Shown here: positions 5,987 to 12,483 of the stretch, piece by piece
Layout of the letters: every line of letters begins with the position of its first letter
Numbering within the stretch: position 1 is the first letter of the stretch
Origin: Oscillospiraceae bacterium
Lineage (GTDB): Bacteria; Bacillota; Clostridia; Oscillospirales; Oscillospiraceae
Assembly (NCBI GenBank): GCA_017624645.1
Contig: JAGAMQ010000071.1
Coordinates: 1-14,583, forward strand
Length of the DNA stretch: 14,583 bases
Direction of reading: 5' to 3'
Translations under genes and position numbers: made by a program
Notes under the pieces: model-generated
Seen by the model: the letters and a program-made list of their open reading frames with translations, nothing else
The model's database searches: none
What the model was told of the DNA's origin: nothing

Positions 5987-7576
5987 ATGTACTTAGAAAT
6001 CAGCGATCCCATGGCTTACCATGTGGCATTATACATCAGATTATCAAAAGAGGATGAAAGCGAAGGTCCCTCCCAGAGTGTAAGAAATCAGAAATCTCTG
6101 TTGCAGGAATTTGTAAAACAGCATAAGCTGTCGGTATATGATATTTACATTGATGACGGCTTCAGCGGCACCAGTTTTGACCGCCCGGATTTCCAGCGAA
6201 TGATCGCAGACATTGAAACCAAAAAAGTCAATATGGTCATCACCAAGGACCTGTCCCGACTGGGCAGAGACTACATCATGACCGGACACTATATGGAACG
6301 GTACTTCCCGGAAAAGCAGGTGCGGTACATCTCCCTGCTGGATGGCATCGACACCGGTGTAGAATCCTCTGCCAATGACATCACCCCATTCCGCGCCATC
6401 ATGAACGATATGTATGCCAAGGACATTTCCAAGAAAATCAAGTCCGTCAAACGGGATAAGCAGCGCAAAGGTCAGTTTATCGGCGGCAAGCCAATGTACG
6501 GCTACAAAATGCACCCTACCGAAAAGAACAAAATCATTATTGATGAGGAAGTCGCCCCCGTTGTCCGTGGTATCTTTGCTATGGCACTGGACGGCATGAG
6601 CTGCCGTAAAATTGCTGCCACACTGAACGAAGAGGGTGTCCCCACCCCGGCGACCTACGCTAACCTGCCGGTGGGAAATCCCGGTCCCTATACCGGTCTG
6701 TGGAGCAGTGAACGAATCTCCCACATGCTGCAGAACGAAACCTACATAGGCAATATGGTGCAGGGACGGATGGTAAAAATTAGTTATAAGTCCAAGAAGT
6801 GTCTGCGCCAGCCCAGAGAAAACTGGATTGTGGTTGAAAATACCCACGAACCTATCGTTGATCAGCAGACATTCCGAAAGGTGCGTCTTCTGATAGAAAG
6901 CCGTAAGCACACCCGAAGCAGAACCTATGACTTCCTGCTGAAAGGTCTGATCTTCTGCCATGAGTGCGGCTATCCCTTGGCAACCCTGAACCGCAAAAAC
7001 GCCGCCGGGGAAGAACGCCTGTTCTTCGTATGCCGAACCTATCAGCGATTCACAAAAGCCGGTGTGTGCACCTGTCATTCCATTAAAGAGCAAACCGTCA
7101 CCGAGGCGGTGCTGTCTAAAGTCCGGGAAGTCTGCCAGGCATATCTTAATCCCGACGAGTTGCTTCCCATAGCACAAAACGCTGTAGAAGCTGCCAGAGC
7201 CGCAGACCGCACCGAAGCAGAGCTTCAGTGGCTGCAAAGTAAGATTGACACCATGACAACCAATCTGGACCGGATGTATATGGATAAACTCTCCGGCAGC
7301 TTAAAGGAGGACGACTTTCAGCGCATCTATCTCAAAATAAAAACCGACCGCACCAAGCTGGAAGATCAGCGTAAAGAACTGGAGAAAAAAAAAGAATCCC
7401 CCGCCAAAGTGGAGGACGAAGCAAAAGCATTGGTTCAGCGATTCATGGAAAATGCCTGCGCCAGCCGGGAACTGCTGGTCAGCTTGATTGAGCGAATTGA
7501 ACTCAGCGAGGATAAACAACTTTATATTAAATTCCGCTTCAAGCCGCTTGATCCACCGCAGTTTGGGGCGAATTAA
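5987..7576 (+). CDS. large serine recombinase (SpoIVCA/TnpX type) of the sigK element
   Basis: A site-specific DNA recombinase of 529 residues from ATG 5987 (ribosome site GGGGAGG, 4 nt upstream; the frame extends to 5954 without one). Residues 10-160 form the resolvase catalytic domain: nucleophile Ser20 in ALYIRLSKEDE, DDGFSGTSFDRPDF at 56-69, and the active-site arginines in KDLSRLGRD at 87-95. About 170-300 is the recombinase DNA-binding domain (YGYKMHP; GMSCRKIAATLNEEGVPTP; LQNETYIGNM). About 320-360 is a zinc ribbon with CHEC and two later Cys. A Lys/Glu-rich coiled coil at about 405-480 precedes the C-terminus. The gene ends 12 bp before the att arm at the sigK 5' half. By position it should catalyse excision between the two ACAT cores. 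All key residues appear intact. Confidence 0.95.
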   Translation: MYLEISDPMAYHVALYIRLSKEDESEGPSQSVRNQKSLLQEFVKQHKLSVYDIYIDDGFSGTSFDRPDFQRMIADIETKKVNMVITKDLSRLGRDYIMTGHYMERYFPEKQVRYISLLDGIDTGVESSANDITPFRAIMNDMYAKDISKKIKSVKRDKQRKGQFIGGKPMYGYKMHPTEKNKIIIDEEVAPVVRGIFAMALDGMSCRKIAATLNEEGVPTPATYANLPVGNPGPYTGLWSSERISHMLQNETYIGNMVQGRMVKISYKSKKCLRQPRENWIVVENTHEPIVDQQTFRKVRLLIESRKHTRSRTYDFLLKGLIFCHECGYPLATLNRKNAAGEERLFFVCRTYQRFTKAGVCTCHSIKEQTVTEAVLSKVREVCQAYLNPDELLPIAQNAVEAARAADRTEAELQWLQSKIDTMTTNLDRMYMDKLSGSLKEDDFQRIYLKIKTDRTKLEDQRKELEKKKESPAKVEDEAKALVQRFMENACASRELLVSLIERIELSEDKQLYIKFRFKPLDPPQFGAN

Positions 7577-7588
7577 AAATTTTATATC

Positions 7589-7624
7589 GTTTACATTAAG
7601 GGTGTCGTGATACATAGCTGCGAC
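7589..7624 (+). other. attR-like right junction of the sigK intervening element
   Basis: The element arm GTTTACATTAAG (7589-7600) and GGTGTCGTGAT (7601-7611) are followed by the shared core ACAT (7612-7615) and the sigK side AGCTGCGAC. It is the counterpart of the junction at 3201-3232. Together they give a palindromic attP (element ends joined) and an attB inside sigK whose inner halves GCGGCT/AGCTGC match 5/6 as an inverted repeat. Confidence 0.8.
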
Positions 7625-8234
7625 TGATTCCTGTAAGCTTTGCCACCTCCCGCTGCCGCAAGGGAGCACCGCCGCCCAGTCCGTACCGGGCAATCACCAC
7701 CTGCCGTTCCTGCGCCGTCAGCACCTGGTCCACCGCCTTGCAGAGCTTCTTAATATCCTCCCGCTGACTGACCTGTTCCAAAAGGTCCATATCGTCACTG
7801 ACCACATCCATCAGCGACAGCGCCGCCCCGTCCGCACCGGTCTCGATATAATCGCTCAAAGAGACATCCTGACTGGATTTTCGCTGGCTGCGAAAGTACA
7901 TGAGGATCTCATTTTCCACACACCGGGCTGCATAGGTGGCAAGCCGCGCCCCTTTGGAGGGGTCGAAGCTCTCAATCCCCTTGATCAAACCGATGGTCCC
8001 AATAGAGATCAGATCCTCCTGATCTGCCGTCTGTGCATAGTATTTTTTCATGATATGGGCCACAAGGCGCAGATTTCGCTCAATGAGTATGTTCCGGGCC
8101 TCCATATCCCCCTGGGCAGAGCGTTCCAAATAGTACTGCTCCTCCTGTGCCGTAAGGGGTTTCGGGAAGCTGCCGCTTTGCAGCTGCAGGGAATACATCA
8201 GGCCGCTGAGCATTACAAAGACTGTGGCGATCAT
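7596..8234 (-). CDS. sigK: sigK 5' part: truncated pro-sigma-K (codons 1-208 plus four element-encoded residues)
   Basis: As it stands the frame encodes 212 residues from ATG 8234 (ribosome site GGAGGTGA, 4 nt upstream). Residues 28-205 are a sporulation sigma factor: regions 2.1-2.4 in NLRLVAHIMKKYY, EDLISIGTIGLIKGIESFDP and ATYAARCVENEILMYFRSQ, and region 4 in LTAQERQVVIARYGLGGG and REVAKLTGISRSYVSR. The forms LVAHI, KGIES and DVSL point to sigma-K, not sigma-E. A hydrophobic N-terminus (MIATVFVMLSGLMYSLQLQS) corresponds to the sigma-K pro-sequence. The last residues HP-stop come from the element, so the end of the region 4.2 helix-turn-helix is missing and the product should be inactive. 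Joining to 3156-3209 gives a 224-residue pro-sigma-K. This sigma factor directs late mother-cell genes, such as those for spore coat. Confidence 0.95.
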   Translation of the reverse strand: MIATVFVMLSGLMYSLQLQSGSFPKPLTAQEEQYYLERSAQGDMEARNILIERNLRLVAHIMKKYYAQTADQEDLISIGTIGLIKGIESFDPSKGARLATYAARCVENEILMYFRSQRKSSQDVSLSDYIETGADGAALSLMDVVSDDMDLLEQVSQREDIKKLCKAVDQVLTAQERQVVIARYGLGGGAPLRQREVAKLTGISRSYVSRHP

Positions 8235-8294
8235 CGCCTCACCTCCATGGCAAGGCTATTCTTCCCGGCAAGTCCACTTTCCTGCAAAAAACTG

Positions 8295-8831
8295 TCAGGT
8301 TCGGTAAAAGCCGTAAGTGCCCGTGACGGGATCCTGAAAAAAGGGAGTGTGGGGTGGCAGAAATGTAAAAACGGTGAACACAACCCCTATCAGAGCAATC
8401 ACCGCAACACACAGCCCATTGCTGACAGGACACCGGAAGTCCCGCTGGAACAGTATCGTTTCCACCCAATACGCCACTGCAGCAGCAAGGAAGAAGATCG
8501 TAACATTAAACCAATCCGCATTGATACCCAAAACGCCAGTATAGGTATAGTAGACCACAGGGATTAGTATAAGACCTGTCAGAATCCCAATTAGCTTGAT
8601 ACACCAAAAGGATTCCCTATCCTCTCCCCAGAAGAAGTACTGGATGACCCCAACGGCGACCATGGGGTAAAACAGCAGCTTCAGATGCTCCCAGATGGAT
8701 TCATTCACCGCCGAGAAGAGTGCCGTGACCACATTTCCACCTGTCCAGTCAAACAAAAAATGCAGCAGTGTTCCCACCACTGCCGTAAAAACAAATCCAA
8801 CCATCTGCCAATATGGAATCGCCTTTTTCAT
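8295..8831 (-). CDS. DUF6512-like integral membrane protein
   Basis: A 178-residue membrane protein starting MKKAIPYWQMVGFVFTAVVG, with ribosome site GGAGGG 7 nt upstream. About five hydrophobic segments are visible: residues 8-26, 54-68, 78-98, 105-125 and 138-158. The stretch LLHFLFDWTGGNVVTALFSA followed by VNESIWEHLKLLFYP is what I recall as the signature of DUF6512, a family without known function in Firmicutes. It lies 60 bp upstream of sigK in the same orientation, so some sigK transcripts may start before it, but no promoter call is secure. Its start codon overlaps the stop of a 21-aa ORF (ATGA), suggesting coupled translation. Confidence 0.8.
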   Translation of the reverse strand: MKKAIPYWQMVGFVFTAVVGTLLHFLFDWTGGNVVTALFSAVNESIWEHLKLLFYPMVAVGVIQYFFWGEDRESFWCIKLIGILTGLILIPVVYYTYTGVLGINADWFNVTIFFLAAAVAYWVETILFQRDFRCPVSNGLCVAVIALIGVVFTVFTFLPPHTPFFQDPVTGTYGFYRT

Positions 8832-8893
8832 AAAACAGCCCTCCGATTTTCTTGGTAGAAAAGTATATTTCTCTTTACCTGTTTCTTATGCAT
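8828..8893 (-). CDS. 21-aa upstream ORF coupled to the membrane protein gene
   Basis: A short frame MHKKQVKRNILFYQENRRAV-L, with its own ribosome site (GAAGGAG, 4 nt before the ATG). Its TGA overlaps the ATG of the DUF6512-like gene as ATGA. It is strongly basic. The good initiation signal and exact overlap suggest a leader peptide or coupling device. With only 21 codons a chance origin remains possible. Confidence 0.45.
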   Translation of the reverse strand: MHKKQVKRNILFYQENRRAVL

Positions 8894-8950
8894 TTCGCTC
8901 CTTCCCCGGTTGACGGATATGATAAGATAATAAAAAAGGGGGGTGGCGCT

Positions 8951-9784
8951 ATGAAAGCAGATTGTCACATCCATATGGTACTGGACGGAGTGCAGTGGAG
9001 AGAATCCATTGCCCGGGGAATCAACGACGACTGGATCAGAAGGCAGTTGGCAGCCTACCAGACCCTGGGCTACACATGGCTCCGGGATGGCGGCGACCGC
9101 TGGGGCGTAGGCGCGCGGGCTAGGCAGCTGGCTCCGGAATACGGCATAACCTACCGCACCCCATTGTCTCCCCTCTGCCGAAAGGGACATTATGGCGGTT
9201 TTATCGGCACCGGTTATGAGGACCTTACACAATATGCCCGGTTGGTGGTACAGGCCCGGGAACACGGTGCGGATTTTATTAAGATCATGATTTCCGGACT
9301 GATGGATTTTGACCGGTTCGGGGTGCTGACCCAACCGGGACTCCCGGAAGACGAGATCCAACAGCTTGTTCACATTGCCCATGAAGAGGGTATGTCCGTC
9401 ATGGCCCACTGCAACGGAGCCCGGACCGCACAGACCGCCGCCAGCGCCGGTGTGGACTCTATCGAACACGGTGCCTATCTGGATGAAGATGCGCTGCAGG
9501 CCATGGTACAGGCCCATGTGGTGTGGGTGCCTACCTTAAGCACCATAGGCAATCTGCTGGGCAAAGGGCGCTTTCAGGAAGATGCGGTAAGGAAGATCCT
9601 TGACTGTGCCATGGAGAATGTGGCAGGATTTTATGAAATGGGCGGTCTTGTGGCCCCCGGCTCCGATGCCGGCGCATGGGCAGTCCCCCACGGCTGCGAC
9701 ACCGAAGAGACTTGGCTGAAGCGCGCCGGAGTGGACAAACACCGGCAGGATACCGCCATCCGGCAACTGATGCAAAGGTTTTAA
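8951..9784 (+). CDS. amidohydrolase-superfamily metal-dependent hydrolase
   Basis: A protein of 277 residues from ATG 8951, after a G-rich ribosome site. It carries the ordered metal ligands of the amidohydrolase TIM barrel: CHIHM (first HxH, residues 5-7), a likely carboxylated Lys in DFIKIMISG, His in VMAHCNGA and in DSIEHGAYL, and the catalytic Asp in VAPGSDAGAW. These last motifs resemble imidazolonepropionase and Xaa-Pro-dipeptidase-like members. The protein is short for that group because the flanking small beta-sandwich domain is missing: the chain begins directly with the first barrel strand. The substrate is unknown; such enzymes hydrolyse C-N or lactone bonds of cyclic or amide substrates. 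It is followed 119 bp later by an IclR regulator in the same direction and may belong to that catabolic region. Confidence 0.85.
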   Translation: MKADCHIHMVLDGVQWRESIARGINDDWIRRQLAAYQTLGYTWLRDGGDRWGVGARARQLAPEYGITYRTPLSPLCRKGHYGGFIGTGYEDLTQYARLVVQAREHGADFIKIMISGLMDFDRFGVLTQPGLPEDEIQQLVHIAHEEGMSVMAHCNGARTAQTAASAGVDSIEHGAYLDEDALQAMVQAHVVWVPTLSTIGNLLGKGRFQEDAVRKILDCAMENVAGFYEMGGLVAPGSDAGAWAVPHGCDTEETWLKRAGVDKHRQDTAIRQLMQRF

Positions 9785-9843
9785 CACTGAACGGTAAGAA
9801 CAGAGGGATATTGCAAAAAGCCATAGGCGGAATACAGGTTTTG

Positions 9844-9852
9844 TGTTATAAT
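9844..9852 (+). promoter_or_regulatory. extended -10 promoter of the IclR gene
   Basis: TGTTATAATG gives a consensus TATAAT (9847-9852) with the TG extension. No good -35 box is seen 17 bp upstream, as is usual for extended -10 promoters. It lies about 50 bp before the start codon. Confidence 0.6.
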
Positions 9853-9903
9853 GTCTGCAAATGACATGCGAGGCCCGCACCTACTGTGGGCAAGGAGGTT
9901 ATT

Positions 9904-10692
9904 ATGGCAGTTTCCAAAGGTACGGAAGCCAATCTTTCTTCCGACAAGTTGCTGCGGATTATTGAATATATGGCAGCCAATCACCTGCCCATGCGGCTTA
10001 AGGACATCTCCGAAAATCTCAGGATCTCTCAGCCTACGGTGGTAAGATATCTTCGCACCTTATGCGAGCAGGGCTACGTGTACCACGACAATCACACTGG
10101 CTACTATGCCATGACATGGAAGATCTGCCGACTGGGTGCTTCCCTTCAGAGCAATCTGGTGCTGCGCAGCATGGCAGGCTCTCTTTTGTCAGACTTTGCC
10201 AATGAGTATAACCTTGGTGCGCTGGTTGCCGTAGAACGGGACGGACGGCTGGTGTATCTGGACCTGGTAGGCGCTCCCCACGGCAACGTGGACACCATGC
10301 TGCGTATCGGTAAGGACGCCCCTATGCACTCCACCGGCTCCGGCAAGATCCTTTTGAGTACCATGCCCGCAAACCGGATCCGTCAGATTCTGACAGAGCA
10401 GGGGCTTCCCCGGCTTACCCCCAGGACCATCCTCACCCAGGAGGACCTCTTCCGGGAGCTGGAGACCGTCCGTCGACAGGGTTTTGCTCTGGACAACGAG
10501 GAATGTGAGATCGGGCACCGGTGCGTGTCTGTGCCCCTTTACGATTACACCGGTACTGTGGCCGCCGCCGTCAGTGCCTTCGATTCCGCCGAGCGGCTTA
10601 ATGACACCTATGTGCAACAGATCGCCCTGCCCGGACTGCGCAAGCTCTCCGCAGAGATCTCCTTCCGGATGGGATACTCTGTTCCCCGATAA
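9904..10692 (+). CDS. IclR-family transcriptional regulator
   Basis: A 262-residue regulator. I start it at ATG 9904, preceded by AAGGAGG at 5 nt; a GTG at 9886 in the same frame would place that site inside the coding region. Residues about 12-70 are the N-terminal winged helix-turn-helix (SSDKLLRIIEYMAANHLPMR; LKDISENLRISQPTVVRYLR; LCEQGYVYHD). Residues about 85-255 are the effector-binding GAF-like domain, with the family-typical APMHSTGSGKILLS, NEECEIGHRCVSVPLYDYTG and AAAVSAFDSAERL. Length is normal. A terminator follows, and the downstream catabolic genes have their own promoter with a palindrome nearby, so this protein is a likely local regulator of the dehydrogenase/transaldolase cluster, probably as a repressor released by a pathway metabolite. 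The ligand is not deducible. Confidence 0.93.
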   Translation: MAVSKGTEANLSSDKLLRIIEYMAANHLPMRLKDISENLRISQPTVVRYLRTLCEQGYVYHDNHTGYYAMTWKICRLGASLQSNLVLRSMAGSLLSDFANEYNLGALVAVERDGRLVYLDLVGAPHGNVDTMLRIGKDAPMHSTGSGKILLSTMPANRIRQILTEQGLPRLTPRTILTQEDLFRELETVRRQGFALDNEECEIGHRCVSVPLYDYTGTVAAAVSAFDSAERLNDTYVQQIALPGLRKLSAEISFRMGYSVPR

Positions 10693-10701
10693 CCACACTT
10701 G

Positions 10702-10732
10702 GGAGCGGCCCTGGGATGGGCTGCTCCTTTTT
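10702..10732 (+). terminator. terminator of the IclR gene
   Basis: GGAGCGGCCC (10702-10711) pairs with GGGCTGCTCC (10718-10727) with one G-T pair, followed by five T. The stretch from here to 10844 contains no recognisable gene. Confidence 0.88.
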
Positions 10733-10844
10733 CATTCTGTGTGTACAAAGCAAATCCCTATTCCGCGTGCCGATGTACCCGGGCGTTCGTCATTGTGCCT
10801 TATTTTATGCCACGCTTTTTTACATTCCCAATGGTGCTTTTTTG

Positions 10845-10873
10845 TTGACTTTTCCTGGCAAAAAAGCTATAAT
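10845..10873 (+). promoter_or_regulatory. sigma-A promoter of the dehydrogenase/transaldolase operon
   Basis: TTGACT (10845-10850), a 17-bp spacer and a consensus TATAAT (10868-10873). This leaves a leader of about 60 nt before the dehydrogenase start. Confidence 0.85.
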
Positions 10874-10884
10874 AATTGTATGTG

Positions 10885-10915
10885 AAATTAAATTTTTATA
10901 TTTGGAATTTAATTT
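10885..10915. promoter_or_regulatory. operator-like AT palindrome in the dehydrogenase leader
   Basis: AAATTAAATT (10885-10894) and AATTTAATTT (10906-10915) form a perfect 10-bp inverted repeat with an 11-bp spacer, starting 12 bp after the -10 box. Binding here would block transcription, so it is a candidate site for the adjacent IclR-type regulator. Confidence 0.5.
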
Positions 10916-10939
10916 TAGAAAACTTAAAGGAGTGTTCGT

Positions 10940-12457
10940 ATGTCTGTCAAAAAAATGAAATACTGTGTTGGCGGTGAGTGGCTGGAGTCCAAAACCGAGA
11001 AGTGGATGGATGTCACCGATTCTTCCACTGGCGAAGTCATCGCGCAGGTCCCCTGCTGTACTGCTGACGAAGTCGAGGCTGCTATCGCTGCCGCCGACGC
11101 TGCATTCCCCGAATGGTCCATGACCTCCATCAGTAAGCGTACCCAGATGATGTTCAAGTGGCGCAATGTGCTGGTGGAGCATCTGGACGAGCTGACCGTT
11201 CTGTGTGCCAAGGAGCTGGGCAAGAACCTGGCTGAGGCAAAGGGTGACATCCTCAAGGCTATCGAGCCCACCGAGCTGGCTTGCGCCACTCCCTTCACCT
11301 CTCAGGGTGTTGCTTCCCTGCAGGTTACCACCGGCTTTGACACCGCCTCCTACCGTGTGCCTCTGGGCGTGGTCGCCGGCATCGTTCCCTTCAACTTCCC
11401 CGCTATGATCCCCTGGGGCTGGATGGTTCCTCTGGCCATTGCCACCGGTAACACCGTGGTGCTGAAGGCTGCCTCCTACACCCCCCTGACCTCCATGCGG
11501 ATCATGGAGCTGTTCTACGAAGAAGCCGGCTTCCCCAAGGGTGTCGTGAACCTGGTCACCTGCTCCCGTAACGAGTCCGAGCTGTTCCTGACCGATCCCA
11601 GAGTCAAGGCTGTTACCTTCGTCGGCTCCACCTCCATCGGCAAGCACATCTACTCCGTGGCTGCTGCCCACGGCAAGCGTGTGCAGGCACAGTGCGAGGC
11701 AAAGAACCACGCTCTGGTTCTGGAGGACTGCGATCTGGAAAGCGCCACCAACGCCATCATCAACTCCACCTACGGCTGCGCCGGCATGCGCTGCATGGCT
11801 CTGCCTGTCATCGTGGTGCAGGAGTCCGTTGCTGACAAGTTCGTGGCTCTGCTGAAGAAGAAGGCACAGGCTCTGAAGATCGGCTGTGCTTACGATCCCG
11901 AGACCCAGTTGGGACCCGTGGTCAACACAAAGCACAAGGAGTCCGTGTGCAACTGGATCCAGAAGGGCATCGACGAGGGTGCTGAGCTGGTTCTGGACGG
12001 CCGTGATGTTGTGGTTCCCGGTTTCGAGAACGGCTACTTCGTAGGCCCCACCATTCTGGACAAGGTCACTCCCGAAATGACCATCGGCGACCGTGAGATC
12101 TTCGGACCTGTCACCGTCATCAAGCGTGTCAAGACCTTTGAAGAGGGCGTGGCTGTGATGAATGCCAATCCCTTCGCCAACGGTTCTGTCATCTTCACCC
12201 AGAGTGGCTACTATGCCCGTCAGTTCGAGATGCTCACCGACGGCGGCATGGTCGGCATCAATGTGGGTATCCCCGTTCCCTCCGCTTACTTCCCCTTCTC
12301 CGGCAACAAGGATTCCTTCTACGGTGACCAGCATGTGCTGGGTCTGGACGGCGTTCGTTTCTACACCCGTGCCAAGACCGTGACCAAGCACTGGTACGAC
12401 GAGCACTCCGCAAAGAAGGCCGTGGACACCTGGGAAGGCACTGTGGAGCGCGTCTGA
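10940..12457 (+). CDS. aldehyde dehydrogenase, methylmalonate-semialdehyde dehydrogenase-like
   Basis: A cytoplasmic NAD-dependent aldehyde dehydrogenase of 505 residues (ribosome site AAAGGAG). The closest group I recognise is the CoA-acylating methylmalonate-semialdehyde dehydrogenases (MmsA/IolA). Shared features are PLGVVAGIVPFNFPAMIPWG, VTFVGSTSIGKHIYSVAAAH, AKNHALVLED, the catalytic Cys in GMRCMALPV, and EIFGPVTVI. Differences from the usual MmsA pattern are the nucleotide-binding KPS replaced by KAAS, ALGGAKNH replaced by AQCEAKNH, and Lys where the WRG substrate-binding Arg is usual (GDILKAIEPTELA). The Arg before the catalytic Cys is kept. These changes suggest a relative acting on another small, possibly negatively charged aldehyde. 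It is first in an operon with the transaldolase-family gene 26 bp downstream. High use of preferred codons suggests strong expression. Confidence 0.88.
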   Translation: MSVKKMKYCVGGEWLESKTEKWMDVTDSSTGEVIAQVPCCTADEVEAAIAAADAAFPEWSMTSISKRTQMMFKWRNVLVEHLDELTVLCAKELGKNLAEAKGDILKAIEPTELACATPFTSQGVASLQVTTGFDTASYRVPLGVVAGIVPFNFPAMIPWGWMVPLAIATGNTVVLKAASYTPLTSMRIMELFYEEAGFPKGVVNLVTCSRNESELFLTDPRVKAVTFVGSTSIGKHIYSVAAAHGKRVQAQCEAKNHALVLEDCDLESATNAIINSTYGCAGMRCMALPVIVVQESVADKFVALLKKKAQALKIGCAYDPETQLGPVVNTKHKESVCNWIQKGIDEGAELVLDGRDVVVPGFENGYFVGPTILDKVTPEMTIGDREIFGPVTVIKRVKTFEEGVAVMNANPFANGSVIFTQSGYYARQFEMLTDGGMVGINVGIPVPSAYFPFSGNKDSFYGDQHVLGLDGVRFYTRAKTVTKHWYDEHSAKKAVDTWEGTVERV

Positions 12458-12483
12458 TCAATACATAGAAGGGAGATCCTGTT

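Larger units (their letters stand above)
3208..7611 (+). mobile_element. 4.4-kb sigK intervening (skin-like) element with a serine recombinase
   Basis: The element interrupts sigK between codons 207/208 and its last 17 codons, and is flanked by direct ACAT copies at 3208-3211 and 7612-7615. Its contents, left to right, are a bidirectional terminator, a MatC-type carrier (minus), a LysR regulator (plus), a 43-aa ORF (plus) and a large serine recombinase (plus) ending 12 bp before the right arm. Deleting 4404 bp restores sigK exactly. The circularised ends form a 48-bp near-palindrome suited to a dimeric serine recombinase. In Bacillus subtilis and Clostridioides difficile, skin elements in sigK are excised in the mother cell by serine recombinases. 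Developmental excision here is inferred from this parallel; excision competence is supported by the intact junctions. Confidence 0.85.

Noticed and set aside
6044..7237. A 397-codon open frame on the minus strand opposite the serine recombinase
   Set aside because: The plus strand encodes an intact recombinase with catalytic Ser, Arg and zinc-ribbon Cys. The opposite frame has no recognisable motif or start signal.
8235..8294. A sigma-E type promoter or SpoIIID site directly upstream of sigK
   Set aside because: I looked for -10 forms like CATACAAT and for a SpoIIID-like box. Only weak partial matches occur, so no call is made.
10820..12406. A 528-codon open frame on the minus strand opposite the aldehyde dehydrogenase
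   Set aside because: It is a GC-codon shadow of a gene with full family motifs on the plus strand. Its protein is Gly/His/Asp-repetitive with no domain, and there is no ribosome site.
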